A DNA stretch of 64,000 nucleotides from Pinirhizobacter sp036499745. GTDB taxonomy: Bacteria; Pseudomonadota; Gammaproteobacteria; Xanthomonadales; Rhodanobacteraceae. Made by a program: the position numbers and the translations under genes. How positions within the stretch are numbered: position 1 is the stretch's first letter; each line of letters begins with the position of its first letter. Below are positions 19,021-28,060 of this stretch, in pieces. Under the pieces are notes generated by a model, which had not been told where the DNA came from, did no database searches, and saw only the letters and a list, made by a program, of their open reading frames with translations. The stretch lies in NCBI RefSeq assembly GCF_036499745.1, contig NZ_DASYDG010000030.1:62001-126000 (forward strand), in the 5' to 3' direction.

Positions 19021-19155
19021 CTGTCGGAACCTGATCGACGAGGGCTACGACCTCGCCATCCGCGTGGGCGACCACGCGCTTTTCCCTTCGACCGGCATAT
19101 CCTGGCGAGGGTGCGGCAGTTCGTGGACCACCTGGCGTTGCTGCTGGGTACCCCG
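19021..19155 (+). pseudogene. Remnant of a LysR family regulator
   Basis: The plus strand encodes NLIDEGYDLAIRVGDHAL in one frame (about 19028-19081), the hallmark mid-domain element of LysR substrate-binding domains. About 25 bases later another frame reads RHILARVRQFVDHLALLLG, like a LysR C-terminus. The DNA-binding half and most of the ligand domain are missing and the two pieces are out of frame, so this is a decayed gene. It abuts proA and faces the cupin gene, where a divergently transcribed regulator would be expected. Confidence 0.6.
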
Positions 19156-19156
19156 C

Positions 19157-20404
19157 TTACGCTAGCGGATGACGCACCTGCCCCTCCCCGCGCACCACGA
19201 AACGCTCGATCGTGAGCGACTCTGCACCCATCGGTCCATAGGCATGCAAACGGGTGGTGGAGATGCCGATCTCGGCGCCCAGGCCCAGCTCGCCGCCGTC
19301 GCTGAAGCGCGATGAGGCGTTGACCATCACCACGGCTGAGCGCAGGGCCGCGACGAAACGATTGGCCGTAGCGGCGTCACGCGTGGCGATCACCTCGGTG
19401 TGGTCGGAGCCGAAGCGACGGATGTGTGCAATGGCGTCGTCCAGGTTGTCGACCACACGCACCGCGATGATCAGATCAAGGAATTCGGCGGCGTAGTCGT
19501 CGTCGGTAGCGCCGGCCATGGCGGTGATGGCGCGTGATCGGTCGCAGCCTCGCCATTCAACCTGTGGCAACGCGGCCACGGCCCGGGGCAGGAACTGGCC
19601 GGCCACGTCGGCATGCACCAACAGCGTTTCCAGCGCATTGCATACGCCAGGCCGACTTGCCTTGCCGTCCACTAGCAGGCGCAGCGCAAGATCGAGGTCA
19701 GCGGCGCTGTCCACGTACAGGTGGCACACGCCCTTGTAGTGCTTGATTACCGGCACGCGGGCGTGCTCGGCGACGAAGCGGATCAGGCCTTCACCACCGC
19801 GGGGAATGGCAAGGTCGATGATGTCGGTGAGTTGTAGCAGCTGCACCATGGCTTCGCGGGAGAGGTCTTCTACTACGCTCACGGCGGCGCCGGGCACGCC
19901 ATGGGCTTCCAGCGCCACGGCGATCGCACAGGCGATGGCCGCATTCGAATGCGCTGCTTCCGAGCCGCCCCGCAGCACCACGCCGTTGCCCGCCATCAGG
20001 CACAGCGCGGCGGCATCGGCGGTGACGTTGGGGCGGGCCTCGTAGATCATCGCGATGGTGCCAAGCGGTACGCGCACGCGCTCCACCACGATGCCGTTGG
20101 GCCGGGTCTCGCGGCGCGTCACTACGCCGACGGGGTCGGGCAACGTAGCCACTTCGCGGACGCCTTGGGCCATGGACTGTATGCGGGCGTCATCCAGGCG
20201 CAGGCGGTCCAGCATGGCCGCTGCCATGCCCCGAGCTTGCGCGGCTTCGGTGTCGAGCGCATTCGCTGCCAGTATGTCCGCGCTTGCAGCCACGAGCGTA
20301 TCGGCCATGGCGTGCAACAGCCGGCGTCGCGCATCGCCGTCCAGCGCGGCGACCGCCGCCGAGGCATCCCGGCACGCCAATGCCTGTTCGCCGGCACTCT
20401 TCAT
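19157..20404 (-). CDS. proA: Glutamate-5-semialdehyde dehydrogenase (gamma-glutamyl phosphate reductase)
   Basis: A 415-residue cytosolic enzyme, full length. It reduces gamma-glutamyl phosphate to glutamate semialdehyde with NADPH, the second step of proline synthesis. PLGTIAMIYEARPNVTADAA and GNGVVLRGGSEA are the conserved nucleotide-binding motifs, and the catalytic-cysteine region is KGVCHLYVD. Its ATG overlaps the proB stop by four bases (ATGA), so the two are translationally coupled and probably form the usual ProB-ProA complex. It is the last gene of the minus-strand arginine/proline cluster. Confidence 0.97.
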   Translation of the reverse strand: MKSAGEQALACRDASAAVAALDGDARRRLLHAMADTLVAASADILAANALDTEAAQARGMAAAMLDRLRLDDARIQSMAQGVREVATLPDPVGVVTRRETRPNGIVVERVRVPLGTIAMIYEARPNVTADAAALCLMAGNGVVLRGGSEAAHSNAAIACAIAVALEAHGVPGAAVSVVEDLSREAMVQLLQLTDIIDLAIPRGGEGLIRFVAEHARVPVIKHYKGVCHLYVDSAADLDLALRLLVDGKASRPGVCNALETLLVHADVAGQFLPRAVAALPQVEWRGCDRSRAITAMAGATDDDYAAEFLDLIIAVRVVDNLDDAIAHIRRFGSDHTEVIATRDAATANRFVAALRSAVVMVNASSRFSDGGELGLGAEIGISTTRLHAYGPMGAESLTIERFVVRGEGQVRHPLA

Positions 20405-21534
20405 GCGATCTCCTTCGCCATCACCATGTCGTCGCGATGCACCACGGATTCGCCATAGCTATAGCCGAGCACGCCGTCGATATCACGGGTATGCCGGCCG
20501 GCGATGCGACGGATGTCGGTGGCTGCGTACTGCGTGATCCCGCGGGCGATGCGCTGGCCATTGTGATGGATGTCCACCATGTCGCCACGGCTGAATTCCC
20601 CGCGCACCGAGGCAATGCCACCTGGCAGAAGCGAAGCACCGCGTCCACTGATCGCCGCGGCGGCGCCTGGGTCCACGTCGATGCCGCCTTCCACGGCAGG
20701 CGCGTGGCGCAGCCAGTATTTACGTGCCGCCAGGCGCCCGCCGGCAGCGTGCAGCCACGTGCCGCGGAACCGTTGCTGGGCCAACAGGCGAACGGTATCG
20801 GCGTCGCTGCCGTCGAAGAGGATGGTGGCGATGCCGGCGCTGGCCGCCTTCTGCGCCGCCTGCAGCTTGGTCACCATGCCGCCGGTACCCGCAGCCGACC
20901 CTGCATCGCCGGCCATGCGCAGGATGTCAACGGTGATCGCCGTCACGTCGTCCACCGGCTGTGCGCCCGGATCGCGCGGATGGTGGGAATACAGGCCACC
21001 GATGTCGGTGGCGATCAACAGCAGGTCGGCGTCCACCAGCGCGGCCACGGTGGCGGCCAGGTTGTCGTTGTCGCCGAGCTTCAATTCTTCCACTGCCACG
21101 GTGTCGTTCTCGTTCACTACCGGCAGTGCCCCGATGGCCAGCAGTTCGGTAAGCGTGGCGCGGGCGTTGAGATAGCGGCGTCGATTGCGCAGGTCGTCGT
21201 GGGTCAACAGCACCTGGGCCACCGGACGATCGAAGAAACGCTGCCACAGCGCCATCAACGGCGCCTGGCCAAGCGCCGCCAATGCCTGGCGCGCGGCCAG
21301 GGGCACGTGTTCGCCCACGGTCTTGCCAGCCACGACGCGACCTGCAGCTACGGCCCCGGAAGACACGATCACCACGTCGCGTCCCAGCGCATGGCAGGCG
21401 GAGACGAAATGGGCCAGGCCCAGCGCGTGCCTGGGCGTAAGGCCCCCGTCAGGTGCCGCCAGCAGGCTGCTGCCGACCTTCAGCACGGCGCGGCGCCAGG
21501 GTGGCAATGCGCGTTCGCTGAAGGCAGGTTTCAT
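20401..21534 (-). CDS. proB: Glutamate 5-kinase
   Basis: A 377-residue enzyme with an amino-acid kinase domain (about 1-260; VLKVGSSLLA at the start, VSSGAVAAGR, NENDTVAVEELKLGDNDNLA) and a C-terminal PUA domain (about 280-370). It phosphorylates L-glutamate with ATP to start proline synthesis and is normally inhibited by proline. It begins 6 bp after argH and overlaps proA by 4 bp. This places proline synthesis in the same transcript as arginine genes; both pathways start from glutamate. Confidence 0.97.
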   Translation of the reverse strand: MKPAFSERALPPWRRAVLKVGSSLLAAPDGGLTPRHALGLAHFVSACHALGRDVVIVSSGAVAAGRVVAGKTVGEHVPLAARQALAALGQAPLMALWQRFFDRPVAQVLLTHDDLRNRRRYLNARATLTELLAIGALPVVNENDTVAVEELKLGDNDNLAATVAALVDADLLLIATDIGGLYSHHPRDPGAQPVDDVTAITVDILRMAGDAGSAAGTGGMVTKLQAAQKAASAGIATILFDGSDADTVRLLAQQRFRGTWLHAAGGRLAARKYWLRHAPAVEGGIDVDPGAAAAISGRGASLLPGGIASVRGEFSRGDMVDIHHNGQRIARGITQYAATDIRRIAGRHTRDIDGVLGYSYGESVVHRDDMVMAKEIA

Positions 21535-21540
21535 GGCCGC

Positions 21541-22836
21541 CTAGCCCGCCAGCGCGTCGAGGCGGGCTCGCAGTTCGTCCAGTCCCAACGCATGTCCCGC
21601 GCCGGGCGACACGCGCGCGGCGAGACTCGATTCAGGGCTCCTGCCCTCGCCTGCCGAAGCTGCGGTCTCTGCAGCAGCGCGGTAAGCATCGCGGAAAGGC
21701 ACCCCGGCGGCGGCCTGCTCGATGGCGACGTCGGTGGCATACATCGCAGGTTCGATCGCCGCGCGCATGCGTTCGGCCTTCCATGTCATGCGGGCCAGCA
21801 TGTCGGGCACGAGCTCCAGTGCAGATAGTCCATGGGTGAAACCGTGGAACAACGAGCCCTTGGAGAACTGCAGGTCGCGCTGGTAGCCCGAGGGCAGCGA
21901 CAGCAACTGCTCGATCTCGGTGCGCGCCGCGGCCACGGTAGCGTAGCTGGCGCGCAGCAGCTCCACGACATCCGGGTTCCGCTTGTTGGGCATGATCGAC
22001 GAGCCGGTGGTGTATTCCCCGGGAAGGGAGACGAAGTCGAACTCGGCCGTGGTGAAGAGCGAAAGGTCCCAGGCCAGGCGACGCAGGTCCAGTAGCGCGG
22101 ATGTCATTGCCTCCAGTGCGGCCATCTCGAACTTGCCACGTGACAGCTGCGCATAGATCGGCGACACCTGCATGCGGCCGAAACCGAGCGCCGCGGTGGT
22201 GTACTGGCGATCAAGCGGCAGGTTCACGCCGTAGCCCGCCGCGGTGCCGAGCGGGTTGGCATCGATCCACGCAGCGGTGTCGCGCGCACGGGTGGCGTTG
22301 TCGATGAAGCCTTCGGCGAAACCGGCAAACCACATGGCGGTGGACGACACCACCGCCCGCTGCAGATGGGTGTAACCGGGCAGCGGCAGGCTCTCGGCGG
22401 CGGCACGGTCAAGACAGGTGCGGGCGATCGCCAGGTTGAGCGCCGCCAGGTGAGCGAGCTGATCCTTCAGCCAAAGCCGTGTTGCCACAAGGATCTGGTC
22501 GTTGCGGCTGCGTCCGGTGTGCACGCGCCGGCCCGCGTCGCCCAGGCGCTCGGTCAGCCGGGCTTCGATCGCCGAATGGCCGTCTTCGAAGCGATCATCC
22601 AGTACGAAGCCGCCGCTGCGGAAATCATCCGCCAGAAGGTCAAGCTCGCGCGCAATGGCGACAGCTTCCTCATCGCTGACCACGCCGATGCGGGCCAGGC
22701 CCTGTACGTGAGCCTGGCTGGCCTGGATATCGTGCAGGAAGAATTCACGGTCCAGCACGACATCGGCGCCGGCAAGGAATTTCATGATCCTCGCGTCCAC
22801 CTTGCTGTCGGATTTTTGCCACAGGGGTTGGGCCAT
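21541..22836 (-). CDS. argH: Argininosuccinate lyase
   Basis: A 431-residue member of the fumarase/aspartase superfamily. The signature GSSIMPNKRNPD, the HTGRSRNDQ segment and PGYTHLQRA are all present. It splits argininosuccinate into arginine and fumarate, the last step of arginine synthesis. The length is slightly shorter than the about 460 residues of the E. coli enzyme. It follows argC by 5 bp and precedes proB by 6 bp. The residues visible are those of an active lyase, not of a crystallin-like relative. Confidence 0.96.
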   Translation of the reverse strand: MAQPLWQKSDSKVDARIMKFLAGADVVLDREFFLHDIQASQAHVQGLARIGVVSDEEAVAIARELDLLADDFRSGGFVLDDRFEDGHSAIEARLTERLGDAGRRVHTGRSRNDQILVATRLWLKDQLAHLAALNLAIARTCLDRAAAESLPLPGYTHLQRAVVSSTAMWFAGFAEGFIDNATRARDTAAWIDANPLGTAAGYGVNLPLDRQYTTAALGFGRMQVSPIYAQLSRGKFEMAALEAMTSALLDLRRLAWDLSLFTTAEFDFVSLPGEYTTGSSIMPNKRNPDVVELLRASYATVAAARTEIEQLLSLPSGYQRDLQFSKGSLFHGFTHGLSALELVPDMLARMTWKAERMRAAIEPAMYATDVAIEQAAAGVPFRDAYRAAAETAASAGEGRSPESSLAARVSPGAGHALGLDELRARLDALAG

Positions 22837-22841
22837 GGTGG

Positions 22842-23792
22842 CTAGTCCTTGGGAATGGCGGTGAACTCGTCGAACCCGAGTACCTGGTTTAAATTCTGCA
22901 TGGCCTGGGTGGCCGCGCCTTTCAGGAGGTTATCCAGCGTTGCCACCACTACCACGCGCTTGCCGTCGTTGGACACGGTGAACCCGCCCACCTCGGCATG
23001 ATGCTTATGGGCAATGCGGCTTACCCACGGCGCTTCATCGAGCACCTTCACCAAAGGCTCCCCGGCATAGCGCTGGCGGAAGCGCGTGGTGATGTCTTCG
23101 AGCTTCACCGGGCGCACCAGGTAGATATTGGTGGTGACGGTAAGCCCGCGGAAATGCGGCGCCACGTGAGGCAGGAATTCCACCGGCACGCCAAGGTGGC
23201 GGCTGGCTTCCCGTTCGTGCGTGTGGCCGGTGAGCGAGTACGGCATCAGGTTGTCGCGGAGTTTTTCCGGATCATTCTTGTCCGAAGGCGTCGTGCCGGC
23301 ACCGGAATAGCCCGACACGCCGAAAGACACCGGCGGCGCCGCCAGGAGATCCTTCAGCGGCTCGATCGACAGCTGGATGGCCGTGGCATAACAACCGGGG
23401 TTGCTTACCTTCCTCTGGCCTCGCCAGCGCCCTCGGGTCAATTCCGGCAAGCCGTAATACCATGCCTCGTTGAAGCGGTAGTCGGCGGAGAGATCCACGA
23501 TCACCGTGTCGGGCTTGGTCGCGTCCAGAGCCTCGACGTAGGGCGCCGCCTTGCCGTTGGGCAAGGCCAGCACCACGGCGTCGGCGCCTTTCGCCGCCAC
23601 GCCTGCAGCATCCAGGCTCTCGTAGCGAAGTTCACCGGTAAAACCGTCGACGTGGTCGGCCACGCGCTGCCCAGCGAGCTCGCGCGAAGACACAAAGGCA
23701 AGTTCCATGCCCGGATGCGCCTGAACCAGGCGGATCAATTCCGCGCCCGTGTGCCCGCGGGCGCCGACGATGCCAATATGTTTTGCCGTCAT
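22842..23792 (-). CDS. argC: N-acetyl-gamma-glutamyl-phosphate reductase
   Basis: A 316-residue NADP-dependent reductase. The Rossmann start is IGIVGARGHTGAELIRL and the catalytic cysteine lies in SNPGCYATAIQL (Cys134). It makes N-acetylglutamate semialdehyde in arginine synthesis. The ATG at 23792 overlaps the argAB stop by 4 bp, and upstream in-frame codons are ignored for that reason. The Xanthomonad-type sequence is shorter than the E. coli enzyme, and the C-terminal domain retains GFTVSNDGKRVVVVATLDNLLKGAATQA. Confidence 0.95.
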   Translation of the reverse strand: MTAKHIGIVGARGHTGAELIRLVQAHPGMELAFVSSRELAGQRVADHVDGFTGELRYESLDAAGVAAKGADAVVLALPNGKAAPYVEALDATKPDTVIVDLSADYRFNEAWYYGLPELTRGRWRGQRKVSNPGCYATAIQLSIEPLKDLLAAPPVSFGVSGYSGAGTTPSDKNDPEKLRDNLMPYSLTGHTHEREASRHLGVPVEFLPHVAPHFRGLTVTTNIYLVRPVKLEDITTRFRQRYAGEPLVKVLDEAPWVSRIAHKHHAEVGGFTVSNDGKRVVVVATLDNLLKGAATQAMQNLNQVLGFDEFTAIPKD

Positions 23793-25108
23793 GCTTCCAC
23801 CAGGGTGGCAGGCCGCGTGGCGCAATGCGTCACGCAGCGTTCGATATCACCGAAATCCTGCATGCCATACCAGAACACCTTCCAGCGGTCCTGCTTGTAG
23901 CAGCCGTCGGATTCGGCGTAATAGAAATGATTGATGGCGTTGCCATGGCGCGAACGCCAGAACAGGCGGGGGTTTTCATCGCGCATCACCTGCCATACGG
24001 CACGCCCCAGGCCTTCACCCTGGGCATCGTCGAGCACAGCGAACTTGTCGAGGTAGGCATAGCCGTCTTCGTTGGTCAGGATCATCGCGGCGCGGTAGTT
24101 CTCGCTCACGTAGATGCGAAATGGCCTGGTGCGCTGGAAGTAGTCCTCCACTACCGCACGGCCGAAGCTCGACTCCACAAGGCTCCGCATGCGGTCAAGG
24201 TCCACGCCCTGCCACGATTCGAACTTCAGCACGCGCTCGCCACGACGCACGAGCGTGCCCGAGCCCTTGTGGGTGAACAGTTCCTTGGCCAGTTCCGAGG
24301 GCTGGGTGATCGACACGCTGGAGGTCAACGGCAGGCCATCGAGCAGATCCTTGATCTGCTCGATCTTCAGACGCATGCCCGAATGCAGCCAGGGTTGCTT
24401 CAGCAGCGCCTCGTACTCGGTGGAAAGGTTGATCGAGTCGATGATCCTGCCCTCGCCATCAAGCAGGCCTCCGGTGCCGGTAAGGAACACGATCTTGTAG
24501 GGCTGCAGCACGCGCACCAGCTCGTTGGCGGCGAAGTCGGCGTTGATATTAAGTATCTGCCCACTGTCGGTTTCGCCCAGGCTGGCGATCACCGGGATGG
24601 AGCCGGCGCGCAGGCTCGCCTCGATCGGCGCCAGGTTGATTTCGCGCACCTTGCCGACCAGTCCGTAGGTTTCCCGGTCAAGGAAGTCCGAGGCGAACAC
24701 ACCCGACGGCACCGAGGTGGCACGCGTGTCTGACTGCTGCAGCGCTTCCACCAGCCGCAGGTTCTGGGCCTGGAACACGCGGCGTACGATGGCCAAAGCC
24801 TCAGGCGAGGTAACGCGCAGGCCGCCGACGGTCTGTTTGACGATGCCCGCGGCTGCGAGTTCTTCGTCCAGCTGCGGGCCGGCACCGTGCAGCACGATGG
24901 GTGTCAGGCCTACCTGCTGCAGGAAGGCCAGCGATGAGGTGAGCGCGGGCAAGTCATCGCGCAGCACCGCGCCGCCGACCTTCACCACCGCGAAGCGACT
25001 GGCGTCGAGCTGCGAGAAGCGCTTCAGGTACTGCTGGATTTCCCGTGCGCTGCCCATGCTCGAGAGCAGGCGCACAATGGTTTTTCGCGTGTGCTTATGC
25101 GTTTCCAC
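23789..25108 (-). CDS. argB: Bifunctional acetylglutamate kinase / N-acetylglutamate synthase
   Basis: A 439-residue fusion. Residues about 25-295 are an amino-acid kinase domain (VVKVGGAVLRDDL; VLHGAGPQLDEEL; LNINADFAANELV). Residues about 295-439 are a vertebrate-like GNAT domain (RIYVSENYRAAMIL, LDKFAVLDDAQGEGLGRAVW, NPRLFWRSR). Such NAGS/K proteins acetylate glutamate and phosphorylate the product, doing the work of ArgA and ArgB; they are known from Xanthomonas and relatives. I start at GTG 25108 (AGGA upstream, 14-bp overlap with argE); the first ATG is at 25057. No separate argA or argJ is present in the window. Confidence 0.93.
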   Translation of the reverse strand: METHKHTRKTIVRLLSSMGSAREIQQYLKRFSQLDASRFAVVKVGGAVLRDDLPALTSSLAFLQQVGLTPIVLHGAGPQLDEELAAAGIVKQTVGGLRVTSPEALAIVRRVFQAQNLRLVEALQQSDTRATSVPSGVFASDFLDRETYGLVGKVREINLAPIEASLRAGSIPVIASLGETDSGQILNINADFAANELVRVLQPYKIVFLTGTGGLLDGEGRIIDSINLSTEYEALLKQPWLHSGMRLKIEQIKDLLDGLPLTSSVSITQPSELAKELFTHKGSGTLVRRGERVLKFESWQGVDLDRMRSLVESSFGRAVVEDYFQRTRPFRIYVSENYRAAMILTNEDGYAYLDKFAVLDDAQGEGLGRAVWQVMRDENPRLFWRSRHGNAINHFYYAESDGCYKQDRWKVFWYGMQDFGDIERCVTHCATRPATLVEA

Positions 25109-26222
25109 TGTCCACGATCCTGTAGATGGTGCGGGCGTAGTCTTCCAGTTGGGCAAGGGCGACCCACTCATTGGCGGTATGCGCCTGGGCGATGTCCCCG
25201 GGACCGTAGACGAACGAGATGAAGCCGGCCGCGGAGAAGAGCGCCGCTTCCGTCCAGAAGTCCACGGCGTTGCCCACGGGGATGCCTAGTTCATCGGCGA
25301 TGTCGCGCGCAGCCAGGCGGCGGGCTTCGGCGGTGGCCGTGTCGCCGGCAGGAAGCGAATCGCCACGGAAGGTCTCGCCGTATTCCACGGGCTGGGGCTC
25401 GACCAGGGTGCGGAAGGTCTCAAGCATGCGGTCGGCATCCATCGACGGCAGGGGACGGAAACCGAAGCGGATGTCGCCGGTGGGGGCAATCATGTTGGCC
25501 TTGATGCCACCTTCGACCTTGCCGATGTTGAAACGCAGGCCCGTCAAGCCACCGAAGCGCTCGTGCGACTGTGCCTGCTGGAAATCCAGCGCGGCGGCTC
25601 CCCAGCGAATGGCCTGGTGCAAGGCACTGTCGGAAGGGCGCTGGTCGCCCGAGGCGTGCCCTGCCTGGCCCTTGAATCGCATCTGCACCGAGTGGATGCC
25701 ACGGTGCGCCAGCACGGCCTCGCCGCGGGTGGGCTCGGCGACGATCACCGCTTCGTAACGGGGATGGGTTTTCAGGAAGCCGTCGATACAGCGTGCATCG
25801 TTGGCTTCTTCATCCGTGGACAGCAGGATAGCCATGTCGCCCTTCGATGCCTGGGCCACGGCCACCAAGGCCGCCGCGGCACCCTTGATGTCGCAGGCAC
25901 CCAGACCGATGGCGCGGTCTTCGGTCACCGTCAAGGTGTGTGGGTCCTGAGTCCAGTGCGGCGAATCAGGCACGGTGTCCAGATGCACATTGAACAGGTA
26001 CTTCGGGTTTCCCCGCGTGGCGAACAAGGTGACCGCGCCCGCGCCGTAGTCGGTCACCGAGACGTCGAAACCCTGCAGCTGGTCGCGCAGGTAGTCGAAT
26101 ATCCCGCCGGTGCCGATCTCGCGCGGCGGATTGCGCGTGTCATGGCTGACCAGCGCGCCCAGGTGCGCAAGCGTTGCCTTGAGCAGGGCCGCCCCGTCGA
26201 TGGTGGGTTCAGCGGTACTCAT
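25095..26222 (-). CDS. argE: N-acetylcitrulline/acetylornithine deacetylase (M20 family)
   Basis: A 375-residue zinc hydrolase. Metal ligands sit in NVHLDTVPDS, GACDIKGAAAAL and STDEEANDARC, the standard M20 pattern, with a dimerisation domain in the middle (about 180-290). In Xanthomonas the homologue deacetylates N-acetylcitrulline. Because the neighbouring carbamoyltransferase is of the acetylornithine type, the same role is inferred here. The ATG overlaps the argG stop (4 bp), and the 3' end overlaps argAB. Confidence 0.92.
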   Translation of the reverse strand: MSTAEPTIDGAALLKATLAHLGALVSHDTRNPPREIGTGGIFDYLRDQLQGFDVSVTDYGAGAVTLFATRGNPKYLFNVHLDTVPDSPHWTQDPHTLTVTEDRAIGLGACDIKGAAAALVAVAQASKGDMAILLSTDEEANDARCIDGFLKTHPRYEAVIVAEPTRGEAVLAHRGIHSVQMRFKGQAGHASGDQRPSDSALHQAIRWGAAALDFQQAQSHERFGGLTGLRFNIGKVEGGIKANMIAPTGDIRFGFRPLPSMDADRMLETFRTLVEPQPVEYGETFRGDSLPAGDTATAEARRLAARDIADELGIPVGNAVDFWTEAALFSAAGFISFVYGPGDIAQAHTANEWVALAQLEDYARTIYRIVDSGNA

Positions 26223-27409
26223 CGGTTCACTTCAGCCCAGAGGGTAGAGCTCATGCCGAAGAGCTTGATGAAGCCTTCGGCCTCGGCCACGCCCCAGTCG
26301 GCCGACTGCGCATAGGTGGCACCCTTGGCGTTGAGGATATGCGGCGAGCGGATTTCCACGGCGGTCACCTGGGCACCTTCCGTGCGCAGCACCACTTCAC
26401 CGGTCACGCAGGCCTGGCTGGAGGTGAGGTACGCTTCGAGATCCGTCTTGACCGGGTCGTGGAAGAAACCTTCGTACACCACTTCCACCCACTTGCGGGC
26501 GACCTCCGGCTTGAAGCGGTTCTGCTGCTTGGTCAGTACGGCTTCCTCCAGCGCGCGATGCGCGGCGAGAAGGCTGATCAGGCCCGGTGCTTCATACACG
26601 ATGCGACCCTTCAGGCCGATCGTCGTGTCGCCGGTGTACATGCCACGGCCCACACCGTATGGGGCGAACAGCGCATTCAACTTTGCCAGCAGCCTGGCGC
26701 CGGGGAGTTTTTCCCCGTCGATGGAAACCGCCTCGCCCTTCTCGAAGCCGATCGTCACCTTCAGCGCTTCGGCAGGCCATTCGGCGCGCGGCTTGCACCA
26801 GCCACGGGCGCCCTCGCCCGGTTCCTTCCAGTGGTCGATTTCGCCGCCGGAAAGCGTGACGCCAAGCAGGTTCTCGTTGATGGTGTAGCTCTTCTGCTTG
26901 GCGCGCACTTCGAAGCCGCGTTCTTCCAGGTACGCCTGTTCGTAGGCACGCGTCTGCGTGTGTTCCTTCTGGATTTCGCGGATCGGGGCGACGATCTCGT
27001 AGTCGCCCAGTGCCTTCACGGCGAGGTCGAAGCGGACCTGGTCGTTACCCATGCCGGTACAGCCGTGGGCGATGGCGCGCGTGCCCAGTTCCTTCGCGCG
27101 GGCAATGGCCGCATCGACGATCAGGTAACGATCGGACACCAGCAGCGGGTACTGGCCCTGGTAGCCCTCGCCGGCGTGCACAAACGGCTTGACGAAGCCT
27201 TCCCAGATCGCCGGACCGCCATCGACGGTGCGGTGGCTGGCCACCTTGAGCTCCGCGGCGCGCTCTTCGATGAAAGCGCGTTCCTCGGCATCGACGCCGC
27301 CGGTATCGGCGAACACGGTGTGCACGGCCCAGCCACGCTCCTGCAGGTAAGGCACGCAGAAGCTGGTGTCGAGGCCGCCGGAGAAGGCGAGAACGATGTC
27401 TTTGCTCAT
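26219..27409 (-). CDS. argG: Argininosuccinate synthase
   Basis: A 396-residue ATP-dependent ligase joining citrulline and aspartate. The PP-loop is DIVLAFSGGLDTSFCVPYL, and GCTGMGNDQVRFD and GRGMYTGDTTIGLKGR are conserved substrate-site segments. I start at the ATG at 27409; an in-frame TTG at 27445 would overlap the paiB-like gene. It is coupled to argE downstream by a 4-bp overlap. In this pathway its citrulline comes from deacetylation of N-acetylcitrulline. Confidence 0.95.
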   Translation of the reverse strand: MSKDIVLAFSGGLDTSFCVPYLQERGWAVHTVFADTGGVDAEERAFIEERAAELKVASHRTVDGGPAIWEGFVKPFVHAGEGYQGQYPLLVSDRYLIVDAAIARAKELGTRAIAHGCTGMGNDQVRFDLAVKALGDYEIVAPIREIQKEHTQTRAYEQAYLEERGFEVRAKQKSYTINENLLGVTLSGGEIDHWKEPGEGARGWCKPRAEWPAEALKVTIGFEKGEAVSIDGEKLPGARLLAKLNALFAPYGVGRGMYTGDTTIGLKGRIVYEAPGLISLLAAHRALEEAVLTKQQNRFKPEVARKWVEVVYEGFFHDPVKTDLEAYLTSSQACVTGEVVLRTEGAQVTAVEIRSPHILNAKGATYAQSADWGVAEAEGFIKLFGMSSTLWAEVNR

Positions 27410-27441
27410 GGGTAAGTATGTGTCCTGGGAATTTTGGTTCT

Positions 27442-28053
27442 TCAAACGTGGGAGGTCATGAGGTCGGCGAGTGCGGCGTCACCGGGTGCACCGCGCCGGC
27501 GCAGCCCGGCGACGACACCAGCACGGTTGGCCGGCGGATGGTTCTGGTTCAATTTGTATTTCGCCTCGACACGCTCGATGAGTATCTCGATGCCGCTGAT
27601 CGCACCGAGCATTTTTTCAACGTGGTCGGCCGGCGCATCGTGCACGTGCCACGGGGCGGGTTCGCTGGCCTCGAAGCGGTCGGTTAGCCGTTCGAGCAAG
27701 CCGCGCAGCCAGGTTCTATCCTGCGTCACGCGCAGCCGCCCATGCACATGGGCCACGGCGTAATTCCAGGTGGGAACCTCGCGGCCGGTCTCGTGCTTGC
27801 TGGGGTACCAGTTCGGGCTGATATAGCCATCGGGCCCGTGGAAGATCGCCAGCACCGTGGCGCCGTCGAACGATGCCAATTCGTTGCCGCGGGCCACGTG
27901 GCCATGCAGGTTGCCATCCACCCACTCCATCGGCAGGTGGTTGACGACGGAGCCGCCATCGCCCTGCACGATCACCGTGGCGAACGGATGCGCACGCACC
28001 AGGGCGTGCACGACATCAGTGCGGCTTTCGGCGAAGGCGGCGGGCGTATACAT
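27442..28053 (-). CDS. PaiB-like FMN-binding negative transcriptional regulator
   Basis: A 203-residue protein of the PaiB family (PF04299): MYTPAAFAESR at the start, then VVNHLPMEW, FHGPDGYISPNWYPSK and VPTWNYAVAHVHGRL, the split FMN-type barrel. In Bacillus PaiB affects sporulation and protease genes, but many members are of unknown function. It lies between argF' and argG with 7 bp and 32 bp gaps, so it must be co-transcribed with the arginine genes. Its role there is unknown. Confidence 0.88.
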   Translation of the reverse strand: MYTPAAFAESRTDVVHALVRAHPFATVIVQGDGGSVVNHLPMEWVDGNLHGHVARGNELASFDGATVLAIFHGPDGYISPNWYPSKHETGREVPTWNYAVAHVHGRLRVTQDRTWLRGLLERLTDRFEASEPAPWHVHDAPADHVEKMLGAISGIEILIERVEAKYKLNQNHPPANRAGVVAGLRRRGAPGDAALADLMTSHV

Positions 28054-28060
28054 ACCGCCG

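Noticed and set aside
20284..21828. A 514-codon plus-strand frame opposite proB, proA and argH
   Set aside because: It spans three confident genes on the other strand and its product is not recognisable.
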